Assembly (NCBI RefSeq): GCF_954871325.1 | Contig: NC_088775.1 | Location: 69,169,561-69,233,560, forward strand | DNA from: Gordionus sp. m RMFG-2023 | Taxonomy: Eukaryota > Nematomorpha > Gordioida > Chordodea > Parachordodidae | DNA length: 64,000 nt | Direction of reading: 5' to 3' | Shown here: one piece after another, positions 26,116 to 38,029 of the stretch | Layout of the letters: each line of letters opens with the position of its first letter | Numbering within the stretch: position 1 is the stretch's first letter | The notes under the pieces: model-generated | Database searches by the model: none | Told to the model about the DNA's origin: nothing | What the model saw: only the letters and a program-made list of their open reading frames with translations | Made by a program: the position numbers and the translations under genes

Positions 26116-26640
26116 TGGTCGAAATCTAATTTTGTTTATACATTACAAAACATAAATTAGATCCTTCAGGTCATATTAAGTCAGGATTTTTATCTCTTTA
26201 CAAGTTTGATAATTAACAAAAGGAACTTTTGAATGAGTAAAATACTTTTTTACACAATAAAATTCATAAATTTTATTTAAAATATAATTAATTATTATGA
26301 TGATGCGCTCGCTTTTGAAGAATAAAAAATTGAATGTTTGCTGTTTTGTTTTTTTAATATTTATTTATTTTTTTTGTTAAGTTACATTAAAATTATACAT
26401 AAAAATACCACAATGAAAGCAAGTTTTAATTAAATTAAGTTGTAATTGTTAAATTAAATACATATTAATAAAATAAATAACTTATTTTTTAATGGTTTCC
26501 TTTCTTTTATAATTTATGCAATTTACCAATATTTATTTATTATTATATTAAATTATTGATTTTTAAAAGGATTTACAACAATGATTACTTGTTGTATTCA
26601 AATGAAATATTTATTTTATTTTATAAATTTGAATGTTATT

Positions 26641-27882
26641 TTATGGAAAATATTATTGTAAATGAACTTTAAACTAAAGATAATATTATTTGTTTTGAAT
26701 ATCAAAAATGTATATATATAGTTGGCCAAAATTAAAATAAAAACAGAGAATTGTTTGATTTAAATCTAGCGTGCTCAATAATATTAGAATGGATATTTGT
26801 TTTGATTTAGATAGAGTGTAATAAATTAATTATAGAAAGGAAGAGTTCCGATTAATTGTACGGTGATTCTTTCAAGTGAAAGGTAATAAAAGTTAATTAA
26901 TAAAATTAAGTTAATTAAATTATAATTATGTCATGTTATTATAGGTTCTTTTTATAGTAAGCATTTATTAATTAATTTAGTCATAATAGTAATTGTAGTA
27001 GTTTTATATGTATGCAATTTTTTAAAATTATTTAAGATTTTGTTAATTAAGTGGTTATTAAGTACATTATAATGTACATTACGCAAATCAATTTATTAAG
27101 TTTAGTTCTTGAAAATATAGGTATAATTATAATTTTGTTACTAATTTTAAGTTTCTCATTAGGATTAATTGTAGGTACAAATACATCGGTTATAAGATTA
27201 GAAAATAAAGAATTAGAAAGAATTAAGAACGCTATAAGAAATGAAAACAAGATAGGTCAACTAGATAACGGGAGGCAAGTGTTACAGTTGTGGAAGATAC
27301 GGACACATTTCGAGGCAATGTGAATTAACCGAACATTTGAATTGCGGACTATAGTAACCAATTGTAGAAGTTTGATAGGCAATAATTTAATATGTTTAAA
27401 ATGCGGACAAAAAGGACATGCGCAGGAAGCATGTAACAAATGACTATATAAAGGTGAGAATGAGCAGATAAATTATAATTATCTGATTTTTATAATTTTA
27501 GTTGTAATTTAGGAATAAATGATAATAGTATAAATGATTTAAATGTTAGGAATAAATATAAGGGAGATGATAAAAATTTTTTAAAGTTGAAACAGAAAAC
27601 GTATGTAAAATTGATTTGGAAAAAATTATAAGGAAAAATAAATGCCCTAGGATTAAAATAAAGATAGGTGAAATTGAAATTAGCTTTTTATTAGATACGG
27701 GAGCCGATATTAGTTTAATGAGTGTAAAAGAATTTAATGAATATTTTTCAAAAGATAGATTCCATTACAAAGGGAATAAAAGTGAGGCAGTTAGATGGGA
27801 GCATGATTAAAATTCTAGGTTTTTATATAATAAAATTGGTAGATATAAATAAGGAAATAAAGTTATGGCTTATGACGCTGTT
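26641..27882 (+). mobile_element. LTR-retroelement fossil, left copy (gag/protease region)
   Basis: Fragment of a retrovirus-like LTR retrotransposon, tentatively Ty3/gypsy-like. Recognisable parts in order: a stretch with a hydrophobic segment, CCHC zinc-knuckle remnants of a nucleocapsid, and an aspartic protease start with the DTGAD motif. It is broken, with several breaks, and lacks reverse transcriptase, integrase and recognisable LTRs here. It lies tail to tail with a second copy of the same region. Confidence 0.65.
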
Positions 27883-29283
27883 CGATTTTTGAGTTCATCG
27901 AGAATCCTGTTTGACTCTAACAAGGTAACTCAGTCTTCTCCTTATCCTCACTTCTTGTTATCTCTTTAACAATTTTGTTGTTCTTATGTATATTTTCAAA
28001 CAAAGACCACCAATTATAATCAGGACCTATCTTCTTAATGTCATTCCAACCTAAAATCGGTTCCATTTTTAGCGTCATAATCCATAACTTTATTTCCTTA
28101 TTTATATCTACCAATTTTATTATATAAAAACCTAGAATTTTAATCATGGCCTCACTTTTATTCTCTTTGTAATGAATCTATCTTTTGAAAAATATTCATT
28201 AAATTCTTTTACACTCATTAAACTAATCTCGGCTCCCGTATCTAATAAAAAGCTAATTTCAATTTATTTTTCCTTATAATTTTTTCCAAATCAATTTATT
28301 TCTCTGTTTCAACTTTCTCTTTTAAAAATTTTTTATCATCTCCCTTATATTTATTCCTCTCATTTAAATCATTTATACTATTAATTACAACTAAAATTAT
28401 AAAAATCAGATATACTAATAATATTATAATTTATCTGTTCATTCTCACCTTTATATAGTCATTTGTGACATGCTTCCTGCGCATGTCCTTTTTGTCCGCA
28501 TTTTAAACATACATCTCGCGCACAAATGTTCGGTTAATTCACATTGCCTCGAAATGTGTCCGTATCTTCCACAACTGTAACACGTTGACCTATCTTGTTT
28601 TCATTTCTTATATTCTTAATTCTTTCTAATTCTTTATTTTCTAATCTTATAACCTAATGAGAAACTTAAAATTAGTAACAAAATTATAATTATACCTATA
28701 TTTTCAAGAACTAAACTTAATAAATTGATTTGCGTAATGTACATTATAATATACTTAATAACCACTTAATTAACAAAATCTTAAATAATTTTAAAAAATT
28801 GCATACATATAAAACTACTACAATTAATAATAATATTAATAATCTGTATAACATATATATAAAATAATTTTTTACCTTTGATTCCCAATGTGAATATCTA
28901 AAAAGCCCTAATTATACGGCACTAACTGTTACAATTCCGTATATACTCAGAAGCTAACAACTGCTTGGTGGGAGAGCAAGTATCAAAGATATATTAAATC
29001 TATATAAATTAAACAGAAGATTACTATTATGACTAAATTAATTAATAAATGCTTACTATAAAAAGAACCTATAATAACATGACATAAATATAATTTAATT
29101 AACTTAATTTTACTAATTAACTTTTATTACCTTTCACTTGATAGAATCACCGTACAATTAATCGGAACTCTTCCTTTCTATAATTAATTTATTACACTCT
29201 ATCTAAAATATACATTATTGATATTCAAAACAAATAATATTATCTTTAGTTTAAAGTTCATTTACAATAATATTTTCCATAAA
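27883..29283 (-). mobile_element. LTR-retroelement fossil, right copy, inverted
   Basis: Second, inverted copy of the same retroelement region, reaching slightly further beyond the protease than the left copy. It is broken, with several breaks, and the two copies also differ by a few length changes. Family assignment is as for the left copy and equally tentative. The copies are still easily alignable, so the duplication is not ancient compared with the surrounding decayed DNA. Confidence 0.62.
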
Positions 29284-29284
29284 G

Positions 29285-32000
29285 GACGATATCAAACTTA
29301 GTTATCGCGGAATACATTATCCGGTGACGCCTCGGGGTGTCAGAAATAAGAAAACCGGAGCTAATTAAACTAAATTTATCTTGCAATATATACCAATTTT
29401 GATTTTCCCTTATACCCGTTCAGTATAAATTTTCCATCACGATCATTAATTATTTTTGCATGGCCCTTAAAATATACTTAGTACAAGTTGCCCGGTTTGT
29501 AATAATCTTTTATGTCTAATTATCAGGTTTAAAAAAAATAAATTCCGGCTCTTAAAAATATTCAAAATTTTTGACAAGTCCAAAAATAGTTTTGTTCGGG
29601 TCAGAATGGATTGACTTCTAATCATTTGTACAAAATAAAAGTAATATATATTATAACCTTTGATTTTTTTTTCCAAATAATTTGTAAGCAAAATTTTTGA
29701 TATTAAATGTCAGAAAAATATTTTATGCGCTCTCTAGGAAAATCAAAATAATTGATTGGCTTTAGTTTTACTTTTATATTTTATTTAATATTATTTTTTG
29801 AAAAATCATTCATAAATGAAAAATAAATTCCTGACCAGTAGGGAATAAATTGAGCCGGTCCGAATTGATCATTCTATTTTGGGTTCCGGGAAAATGATAC
29901 AGGTCCAGAAAAGTAAAATCTCCTTTGCTGAAAGACGCGACGAAAATTAATTGGTTGCGCGAAACGCGGAGCATTTTTTTGGTGGTGCTGTGGTTCAAAG
30001 CAAGGAAGATTTAGCGGGGAGGCTCACAAGTCTAATTAGTCTTAAGCGTATAGATAATTTTGGCCTATACAAGTATAAAACTAGTGTTTTTAGAAGGCGT
30101 TACTACATTTTTACAAAAACGCCGGAGAACCGCTATTTGTCAAAACTTGAGAGCTATAGCAAGCTCCTTTACGTTACTCCGCTCCTTTGATTTTATTACA
30201 AAAATTGTATAAAATAAAATCTTAAGTAATTAATGTATTTGTTGAATATAATATAAATATTTTTTTTAAAATAATTATTAAACTATTTTTTTAAATATAT
30301 TCATACTTGAGCCAAGTTGTAAGTTATACTTTTTTTTCCCACCATTTTTTTAAATTCAAATTATACAACTTTTCATAAAAACTATTGAAGACAATATCAA
30401 TCTATTAACAGGTACAGAAGATATTTAAATGGATGAAATAAAATTTACATTACCATCTTATAAGAAATATTTTTCCTCTTCCTAAAGAGGTGCTCTAAAG
30501 CTGGCAAATATAAAATAAAAGACAATTATATCTCCTACAATTAAAAAAAAATCTCATGATAAAAACTGCAAAGAAATATAATTTCGTTTTCGTTTTTGTT
30601 GTATATAGTTTTGTGTTTTTATTTATATTTATATATATACATAATGATATATATGAAATGTCAATCAAAAGCGATCTTTTGAAGTTTCTTTTGTTAGTGG
30701 ATGATTATCGGAAGAAAATGATGTAATTTTTACAATATGTATTGCTGATTTGATATATATTGATGATAATAAAGTTCTTGATATAACAAAAGTTCAACAT
30801 ATAACAGTTTTGTGTAATTTTAATTTATATTATAAAAATTAAAAGCAAAGAAGCGACTCTCATTTTTTTTAAAATTTGGAACAGGAACGCGCTCCCTTTA
30901 AAAGGGAACGTTAATAACGTTGAGTAAAACTACTCTCTGACTCCAATATGATTTTTATTTAATATAAATGTAATATACAGTGTACTGATGCAAACCGAGA
31001 GCTTTCAACAAATACGTTTTTTTATATTAGCTTAAACGTCCTTTCGCAGCCCTGTTAAAGTCCTCGGACAATCTTTGATTACCCTAAATTCCACTCGAGT
31101 TCTACCACATATAATCTTTATATATTCATGTAATTAATATAAAAATAAATATTTTTCTACACCAGTTTGCTTTTACATATCCAAAGATGGGGGTATTTAC
31201 GAGCGTTGAACGAATTAAGACTCTCATTTGCGTGGTATTGTAATAAAATTCTATAACTATTAACCATTAGGATAATTAAAATTCAAAAATAATATTAAAC
31301 TGAATAAAAAGTTCAGAAATACAACATCCCTCTCCCTCGTAAATACGAGCCCGAGAATATCCATATACCAAAAAACTTTGGATTGATAATAATTACTATA
31401 TATAACTTATTTATTTACTGTGCTTGCTTTTTTTGTTTTAAATTATCTATTTTAATGATCGTCCAATTGTTACTCTATTTATATACATTCTTAAAGCTGG
31501 ATCGTCATACAAATACATTTTTTTTACAAATGTTATATAAGTATAGATAGAATTTCCAGCAATATATAATTTTATTCTAATTTTCTAATTCTATTGTTAA
31601 AATATTCAAATTAAAATGAGCAAAAATTTTTTTTATTGAATTGATATCTCATCTATATACAGAATATATAATTAAATGATAAATAATAATTGTTGAATTT
31701 TAATAAACATATACAAAATATTAAATAATATAATTCTTACATTTACCAATGCATATACAAAATATGTATAATAATAATTGTTAGATTTTAAATATAAAAA
31801 TATTTTAAAAATTTTGCCATCATCTATTGCTTAAAGTAAAAATTTTCTAGTTTGTTTTTGTAATGAAATAAACTTGGACAAAATATTTAATGAGTTTAAT
31901 TCAAATATTATTATTTTTTAATATAAAAAACGTAAAATAAAATTAATGAAAATGTATCCAAAAAAGTAAGACACCTATAAAATAGTATCTAGATACAGAT
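29285..32000. other. Repeat-like DNA with one unassigned ORF
   Basis: 29,285-29,900 has GC-richer pieces of GGTCCGG/CCCGACC type. 29,951-30,190 is open on the plus strand, but its 3' half consists of GCGTTACTAC/ACGTTACTCC repeats like those at 30,890-30,945, so it is probably the subterminal part of an undefined transposon. No host gene is supported. Confidence 0.4.
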
Positions 32001-32005
32001 GGATA

Positions 32006-32371
32006 GGTTCTAAATCGCTAAAACAAAAATCGCTAAAAATTGGGAACATGGCTTATATCTCCTAGAAAATTTTTAAAGTAAATTTGAAATCAATATTAAT
32101 AGATACTAGGGGACTAAACACTTGTATTTAAATTGGAAATTTAAAAAAAATCGCTAAAATGGAAGAAATATCATCCAAAATCCCAGTTTTGGGAATCAAA
32201 TTGGGAATTTGGATGATATTTCTTCCATTTTAGCGATTTTTTAAAATTTTCAATTTAAATACAAGTATTTAATCCCCTAGTATCTATTAATATTAATTTT
32301 AAATTTACTTTAAAAATTTTCTAGGAGATATAAGCCATGTTCCCAATTTTTAGCGATTTAGAACGGGAACC
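32006..32371. repeat. Near-perfect 366-bp palindrome (foldback element)
   Basis: Arms of about 170 bases (from GGTTCTAAATCGCTAAAA to its complement at the right end) around a ~20-base centre near 32,190. The left arm has one extra ~15-base AAATCGCT-type unit. Inner arms such as GGAAGAAATATCATCCAAAAT pair perfectly. Non-coding; looks like a foldback transposon or MITE of recent origin. Confidence 0.85.
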
Positions 32372-32374
32372 TAA

Positions 32375-33550
32375 AATTTAGATATATGATTCACAGTATA
32401 TAGAAATTTATTGAAAAATTGGTTCAATCGCAAAGTAGATAAAATGATATTTTGATTTTTTAAAAATCATTATATAATGTTTAATTCTTTGATATTTTGT
32501 TGTGGTTTACTTACCAATTAATATATAAATATAATATTTTTTTAAACATATATGCATAAATTATAATACTCGTTCTTATTATTATTTTATATTTTATTAT
32601 TTGCTTGAAATTTTTAAAGTGTTTAGTTTTAAATTTTTAATGCTTTTAAAATTCACTTTTTAAAAAAATACACCCCACCCCCTTCCTCTTTGTAAAAAAT
32701 TCTTAGCTACGACCCTGCCTCCTGGTAAGTAGCGTCACTAAGGGTTGCTCCTGGGAAATTTCCAAAATATAAATTTTAAAACAAAGAAGTGAGCATATAT
32801 ATTGATTTATAATGAATTGTAGATTTTGAACACTCATTATGTCTAAATTAAAAAGTCTAGTACCCTGGTCTTGCTATCTGGATTATGCAGCATAGTATTA
32901 TAATTAATTGATATTATATATTAAATTTATAACCTTAACTTTATATTAAATTAATAAAAAAAATTTATTTAGATTAATTTATAATTATTTATTAAAAATA
33001 ATTTTAGATAAACTTCCAAAAATTGAATTATAATACTTATGCTGTACATTAACCAGATATTATTTCCTATTTAGTTCAATAAATATGAAATTTTTATAAG
33101 CCTAAATAATTTATAATATTATATTCCCTGTATTGCATACTGTGTACCACAAATTATATAATATAATAAATATCTTACAAATAAATTTTAAATCAATTGT
33201 ATGGTGTGTAATTGAAGCCACAATCCATATCCTCGATTCAAATGTTAATTTGGGGTACGTGATCTATTATATATTTTTAATTTTGCATTTTATTACTCCC
33301 TATTTTTAAAAATGGCTATTTTTTATAAAATTGTTCTTTACAATTTTCTACACATCGGAAGAAGGTAAATAAGGTATTTGACAAATTTCAAAACATTAAA
33401 ATTAGATAAATAAAAAGTTAAAATAAATGTTTATGAAATTATTTTATAAATATTTATTATTTTTGATAATTATGTTTTATTTTGTAATAATCATATGTGG
33501 TTTTAAAGCCCCATTATGCAATTAAAGTATTTTATTTGAGTTTATATTTT
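32375..33550. other. AT-rich DNA, no gene seen
   Basis: Low-complexity A/T sequence between the palindrome and the piggyBac relic; no piggyBac terminal repeat recognised. Confidence 0.5.
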
Positions 33551-33557
33551 TAGAATT

Positions 33558-34806
33558 ATGAATTTTGCTAACATACCTAACGATAGTGAAGATTCAAATT
33601 TAAGTGACTCTCAATCACTGGGAACAAATCAAATCATTCATATTAATGAAAATGACAAATTGATTGCATTTGAAATTGAAGGCCATGCATGACCCACTTC
33701 ATAAAATTAGACTGCTAGTAACCCTAACCAATAATGTACTTAAATCTTTATCTATAGGCGAAAATATTTGCAAAGATGAGCAAATTATTCTTTACAAAGG
33801 GATGAGCAAGTTGAAGCAATATAACCCTCAAAAGCCCAAAAAATGGGGCTATAAACTCTTTTTACTATGCGAAAATGATGACCTTCTGCATAATTTTGAA
33901 GTATATACTGGGATACTACCAGCGGAAGGATTGCCTGATGTTGGAGCAAGTGGCAATGATGTGCTTCATTTAATTTATTATATACCGCAGCCAATTAATT
34001 AGAAATTATTTCTTGATAACTGGTTTTGTTCCCCAAATTTGCAGGTCGTACTCGCTCAAAAGGATATTTTGCGCGGCCACGGTTAAAAGTAATCGACTTC
34101 CAAATATCAACTTCCCAATAGATAAGGAGTTGAAAAAGCGAGGATTTTTTGTTTAAAAAAAACAATAATAAACGGAGCGAAATTCAGTGAAGTGGCAAGA
34201 CAATTGTGCTGTGACTTTATTAAACACTTCTGTAGGTGCACATCCTCTAATAGACTGTGAAAGATATGATAGAAAAGGATAAAATCATGATAAAATGTAC
34301 AAATATTGTTAAAATTTATAATATATAAACGGGAGGTGTAGATCTCATGGATTCTTTACTTTCCTTTTATAGAATTCATACAAAATCAAGAAAGTGATAA
34401 CATGGAATTTATTTCATATATTTGGCATGTTACTTATGAATTCATGGCTGCTATATAGGCGTGATTGTAATAGTATATAGCAGGCAAGGATCAATTTAGT
34501 TTGTACAATTTCAAAATTTCGTGGCGGAAGTCCTTTGCAAATATGGCAAATGCACTTCAAACCGTATACCAAAACGATTCAAACTGGTTATTGGAAAAAT
34601 GTAAAAAAAAACCGGCTTAATATTTACCAAATGAAGAGGTCCTAGCGGCTCATTGGCCCAAATATAATGATAAAAAGAGTATATGTAAAATGCCAGGATG
34701 CTTATTTACAACAAAAGTAACTTGCAAGAAATGTGGTGTATATATAGTATGTTTTACGCCCAAAAATAATTGTTTTATATATTTTCATAAATTAAAATGT
34801 TTAAAC
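33558..34806 (+). pseudogene. piggyBac-type transposase, decayed
   Basis: Pieces in several frames match a piggyBac DDE transposase. An acidic N-terminus follows an ATG at 33,558. The open stretch 33,664-34,002 contains GENICKDEQIILYKGMSKLK and WGYKLF, then FEVYTG, which is the second catalytic-Asp region. Further pieces are LVLAQKDILR-like residues at about 34,045 and a C-terminal Cys-rich finger (CKMPGC, CKKCG) at 34,687-34,756. There are multiple frame changes and stops. TTAA-flanked ends were not identified. Confidence 0.78.
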
Positions 34807-34815
34807 ATTTAATAT

Positions 34816-35121
34816 TTGTTGTATTTAAATAAAATCACATATATAGTTTATAGTACAAAAAAATTATTGTGGAAAAAATTGAAATTTGTATCCTTAATGG
34901 GATCTTGTATTCTGGATCTCCCAAGTAAATTTCGTTTGTTTTACGCTATTTCTATGCAATTAAAAGCAAATTCTAATTTTTTTAAAAAGGAGCAATATAT
35001 TAGGCTTATGTTAGACGGTACTAAAGGTAGCGTTCAACAAAACTGTATTTTACATTTTTTTATTTGGATCACCACTGCCATATATGGTTATAATTATACA
35101 AATAATCTAGGTCCTAATTGA
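34816..35121 (+). other. Unrecognised 101-codon ORF
   Basis: Opens right after the piggyBac finger region and encodes a Lys/Leu-rich sequence with no motif I recognise. It may be the non-coding tail of the transposon open by chance. There is no support for expression. Confidence 0.2.
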
Positions 35122-35620
35122 GTAGGCCTGTAGCCTAGTCGGTTATCGACGATATCACTTACTGCATTACTAGATTCGAATCCAGAAAGGACTGGGTTTA
35201 TTTTCTTAAACTAACTTAAGTGATTGTGTTAAAGGTACTCATGGTGTCGGCGATAAGATTAGGGTTTCTATTAAGAATTGCAATTGTATGTGATGAATCA
35301 CTAAAAATAAATCTATATTAATCTTTTGATTTGACCAAATTAAAAAAAATACATAATTTTAACTTAATTTTAGTTCTCTTATATTTTCTTTCAAAAATAA
35401 AGGTAAGGGGATTACTTATGAAAACGTTGTTTTAATTTTTATTAAATACCAAAAAGCATCGTATCTGTAATGAATAAAGTTAGAGATATGGACGATGTGT
35501 AGTGAGGTGCAACTAGTCGAGGATTCTATTCCCGCTAGAACAAATATTTTACTGAAATTAACCTTAGGATGAAAGTTAAAAGAGGTCGCCAGATATATGG
35601 GTAGTGATAATATATATAAA
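35122..35620 (+). mobile_element. tRNA-derived SINE candidate
   Basis: The head carries a good RNA polymerase III A box (TAGCCTAGTCGG, 35,131-35,142) and B box (GATTCGAATCC, 35,173-35,183) at tRNA-like spacing. A body of about 430 bases follows and ends near ATATATAAATTG. A second B-box-like GGATTCTATTCCC occurs near 35,520. It does not fold as an intact tRNA by eye. The right end is a guess. Confidence 0.45.
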
Positions 35621-36573
35621 TTGTTAAATTTAATAGTTATTTCGTTTTCTATATGTTGACGCGGTTCTTTTAAAATGTTTTTTTATTCAGAAGAATTTTA
35701 ATTACAATCAATATTATTAACTCATATTTATTTGTTCAATTTTTTTAAAAGAAAATATTATATTATAATGACATATTGCATTCATATTTTGAAGAGAAGG
35801 GGGCGGAGAGTCAATAAGGTATAAACTTAATACCTAAAATTAAAATATAATTATTAATTTTTATTGGGCTCTATTATTCTTTTTAAAATAAAAGTCATCA
35901 TTTTTTGAAATTTTTTGAGTCCTATTCCTCGAAAAATATCTAGTAGAAGGGGGGGGGGTTCCTGATACTAAGGCAAATAGCTACTAAAATCTTGAATTAT
36001 AATCGATATTTATTAATATAAAATAATTATTGATATCTATCTAATATTAATGATATGTTATACTCTTAATAATATTTAATTCATAAATTAAACATTAATA
36101 ATTAATTAGATATTATATTATATTATATATTACTTACTAATTATATAAATACTATAGAATAAGGTAGCATTAATAATGCATAAAATATATTTTTGCGCAA
36201 AAATCAATTATAATTAATAGTCATTATTCATCTATATAAATTAATATATAATATGGTATCTTTTATGTAATTATATATCAAATTATAAATTTTTTTCAAA
36301 AAATTTTTATATTTCTATTTTTCAAGAATGATATAAAACAGAGGCAACAAAAATTAACAAAACCTCTGTAAAACGTTTAAAATGATGATACCAAATCAAT
36401 ATAACATTTCGCCATGAGTTAATTACTTTACAAATTTAAAATAATTAAACTTAAGCAAAAGATCGATACGAAACGAAATGATAAAAATAATTTAATTTCT
36501 TGATAACACAACATTCTCAAATTTGTTTTCTACTTTCTAAGCCACATCAGATCAGGAAAAAAGAAAACCGATA
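35621..36573. other. AT-rich DNA, no gene seen
   Basis: Contains a nine-G run near 35,950 and dense AT microsatellite-like sequence at 36,000-36,300. Nothing coding recognised. Confidence 0.5.
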
Positions 36574-36757
36574 TCATATCACGCGTGTTCCAGTAAATTC
36601 AGGGAATAATATGAGCAGTGCCATATTCAGAAGGTTATTTTGAAGCCCGTAAAATCGACTAGGAGCTGTACCCCAGACAGCTTCAGTCAGAATCGGCACC
36701 GCTTTCCGCGAATAGATCGATATCGCTCTCAGTTTTTTCTCTAACTCATTTGACAAA
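36574..36757 (-). CDS. Exon-like ORF of unknown gene
   Basis: Minus-strand frame with coding-like composition: LEKKLRAISIYSRKAVPILT, then EAVWGTAPSRFYGLQNNLLN, ending at a TGA. A plausible acceptor (a run of T then atgag) lies at about 36,758. The peptide looks like real protein, but I cannot name the family. It could be the last exon of a gene to the right, a captured exon or a transposon piece. No partner exon was found nearby. Confidence 0.35.
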
Positions 36758-37275
36758 AAAAAAATTCCCAATATTATTTGCAATTGAGTAAGTAAAGTTA
36801 CTTCTAACTTAGCTCTTAATTATCCAATTGTTGTTTAATCAAAACAACAAAACTAAATATTTGATTTCACTATATACTTTTATATATTTTATCTTTTGTG
36901 GATGGTTTGTAGTTACCATAACATCCTAAACAAACATGATTAAATGAATGAGTGTCCTGGTAAGAAAATATAATGTGGACTTACTTTATATACCAGAGGA
37001 AATCAAGAGGTTTTACGTGATGTATAATTAGAATTAGAAAGAGTTAGGAGAGATGTTAAACAGAATTTATATATAAAATAAATGTAAAAGAGTTTTAACA
37101 ATCATTAAAATTGAAAATCCCAACATTCGCATACTCTTACTTGGAGACTCATCCCCAAAACGGGTCCCATAATAAAATACATCAAGGAATGTTGGTATTC
37201 TCATATCACTGGTAAACCTGAGACGTACGAACTGGGCTACATTTTATTTTTATTCTGGTGGTAAAGCGAAAAGCC

Positions 37276-37787
37276 CAGCGTCTACATGAGCGAAAGGGGT
37301 AGGAACAGTTTGCATCCTATTTTTTGAGGGGGTAGGAGAAATTTTTTGGGAGTTATCTATTAAATCTTGAGATGAAATAGGCTGTAAAAATTAATACTTT
37401 TATTATGGAATTATTATATACAATTCATCGACCAAATCTATATATTGCAAACAATCATACACATTGTTTTCCAAATAAACTATCCTTTTAAATGTAATTT
37501 AAGGTTTAGATATTTCAGCAAGCTCATAATGCCATAATAATTAATTCATTGTAAATAATGGAGGTTTTGAATTTATTATCTAAAAAATAAATTCTTTATA
37601 TTCACAAAATATCGATAGTTGGTAGTAGAGATAAATTAATTTAAGATATCCTTTATAAATTCTATGAAAAGAGTATCAATAAATTAGATAGGTGAAAATA
37701 ATAATAAAGCGGTAATTTTTTAGGGGGGTAGGCAAAGGTTTTTGAAGGGGGTTTGCATCCAGTGAAAATCCTGTCATGTAGACGCTG
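37276..37787. mobile_element. Non-autonomous hAT element with perfect 8-bp duplication
   Basis: Terminal inverted repeats CAGCGTCTACATGA and TCATGTAGACGCTG are perfect over 14 bases. Both flanks are GAAAAGCC (37,268-37,275 and 37,788-37,795). Subterminal GGGGTAGG and TTTGCATCC occur near each end. The AT-rich interior has no coding capacity. Confidence 0.88.
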
Positions 37788-38029
37788 GAAAAGCCACCTT
37801 ATATTTAAACATTACAATTTTTTATATATATTATAAACTTCCGAGAAAAATCAATTTTTCATGCAGAAATTAGAATTTAAGAAATTTTTTTAATTCAGAA
37901 TTGCGAATATAAATGAGAAAAAACAAATACATATTCTTAATTTGAGAAAGTGAAAAAAAAAGATGATTATAAACTATGAAGGGAAGGGAAAAAAATGTAA
38001 ATCATTTCTGCTGCTCAAGAGGTGAACAC

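Larger units (their letters stand above)
26641..29283. repeat. 2.6-kb inverted repeat made of two retroelement copies
   Basis: Arms of roughly 1.2 kb read as reverse complements. The outer ends are both TTATGGAAAATATTATTG, and the arms meet around 27,883-28,068 at the ATGACGCT sequence. A transcript across it would fold into a long imperfect hairpin. Confidence 0.8.

Noticed and set aside
27047-27323. A small membrane-protein gene on either strand
   Set aside because: The hydrophobic ORFs fall inside the retroelement fossil and are repeated in inverted form in its partner copy; nothing supports a separate host gene.
29951-30190. 79-codon ORF as a host exon
   Set aside because: Its second half is made of GCGTTAC/ACGTTACTCC repeats typical of transposon ends, and the reverse strand is also open.
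35122-35196. A functional tRNA gene
   Set aside because: A and B boxes are present, but I could not close the acceptor and anticodon stems by eye.
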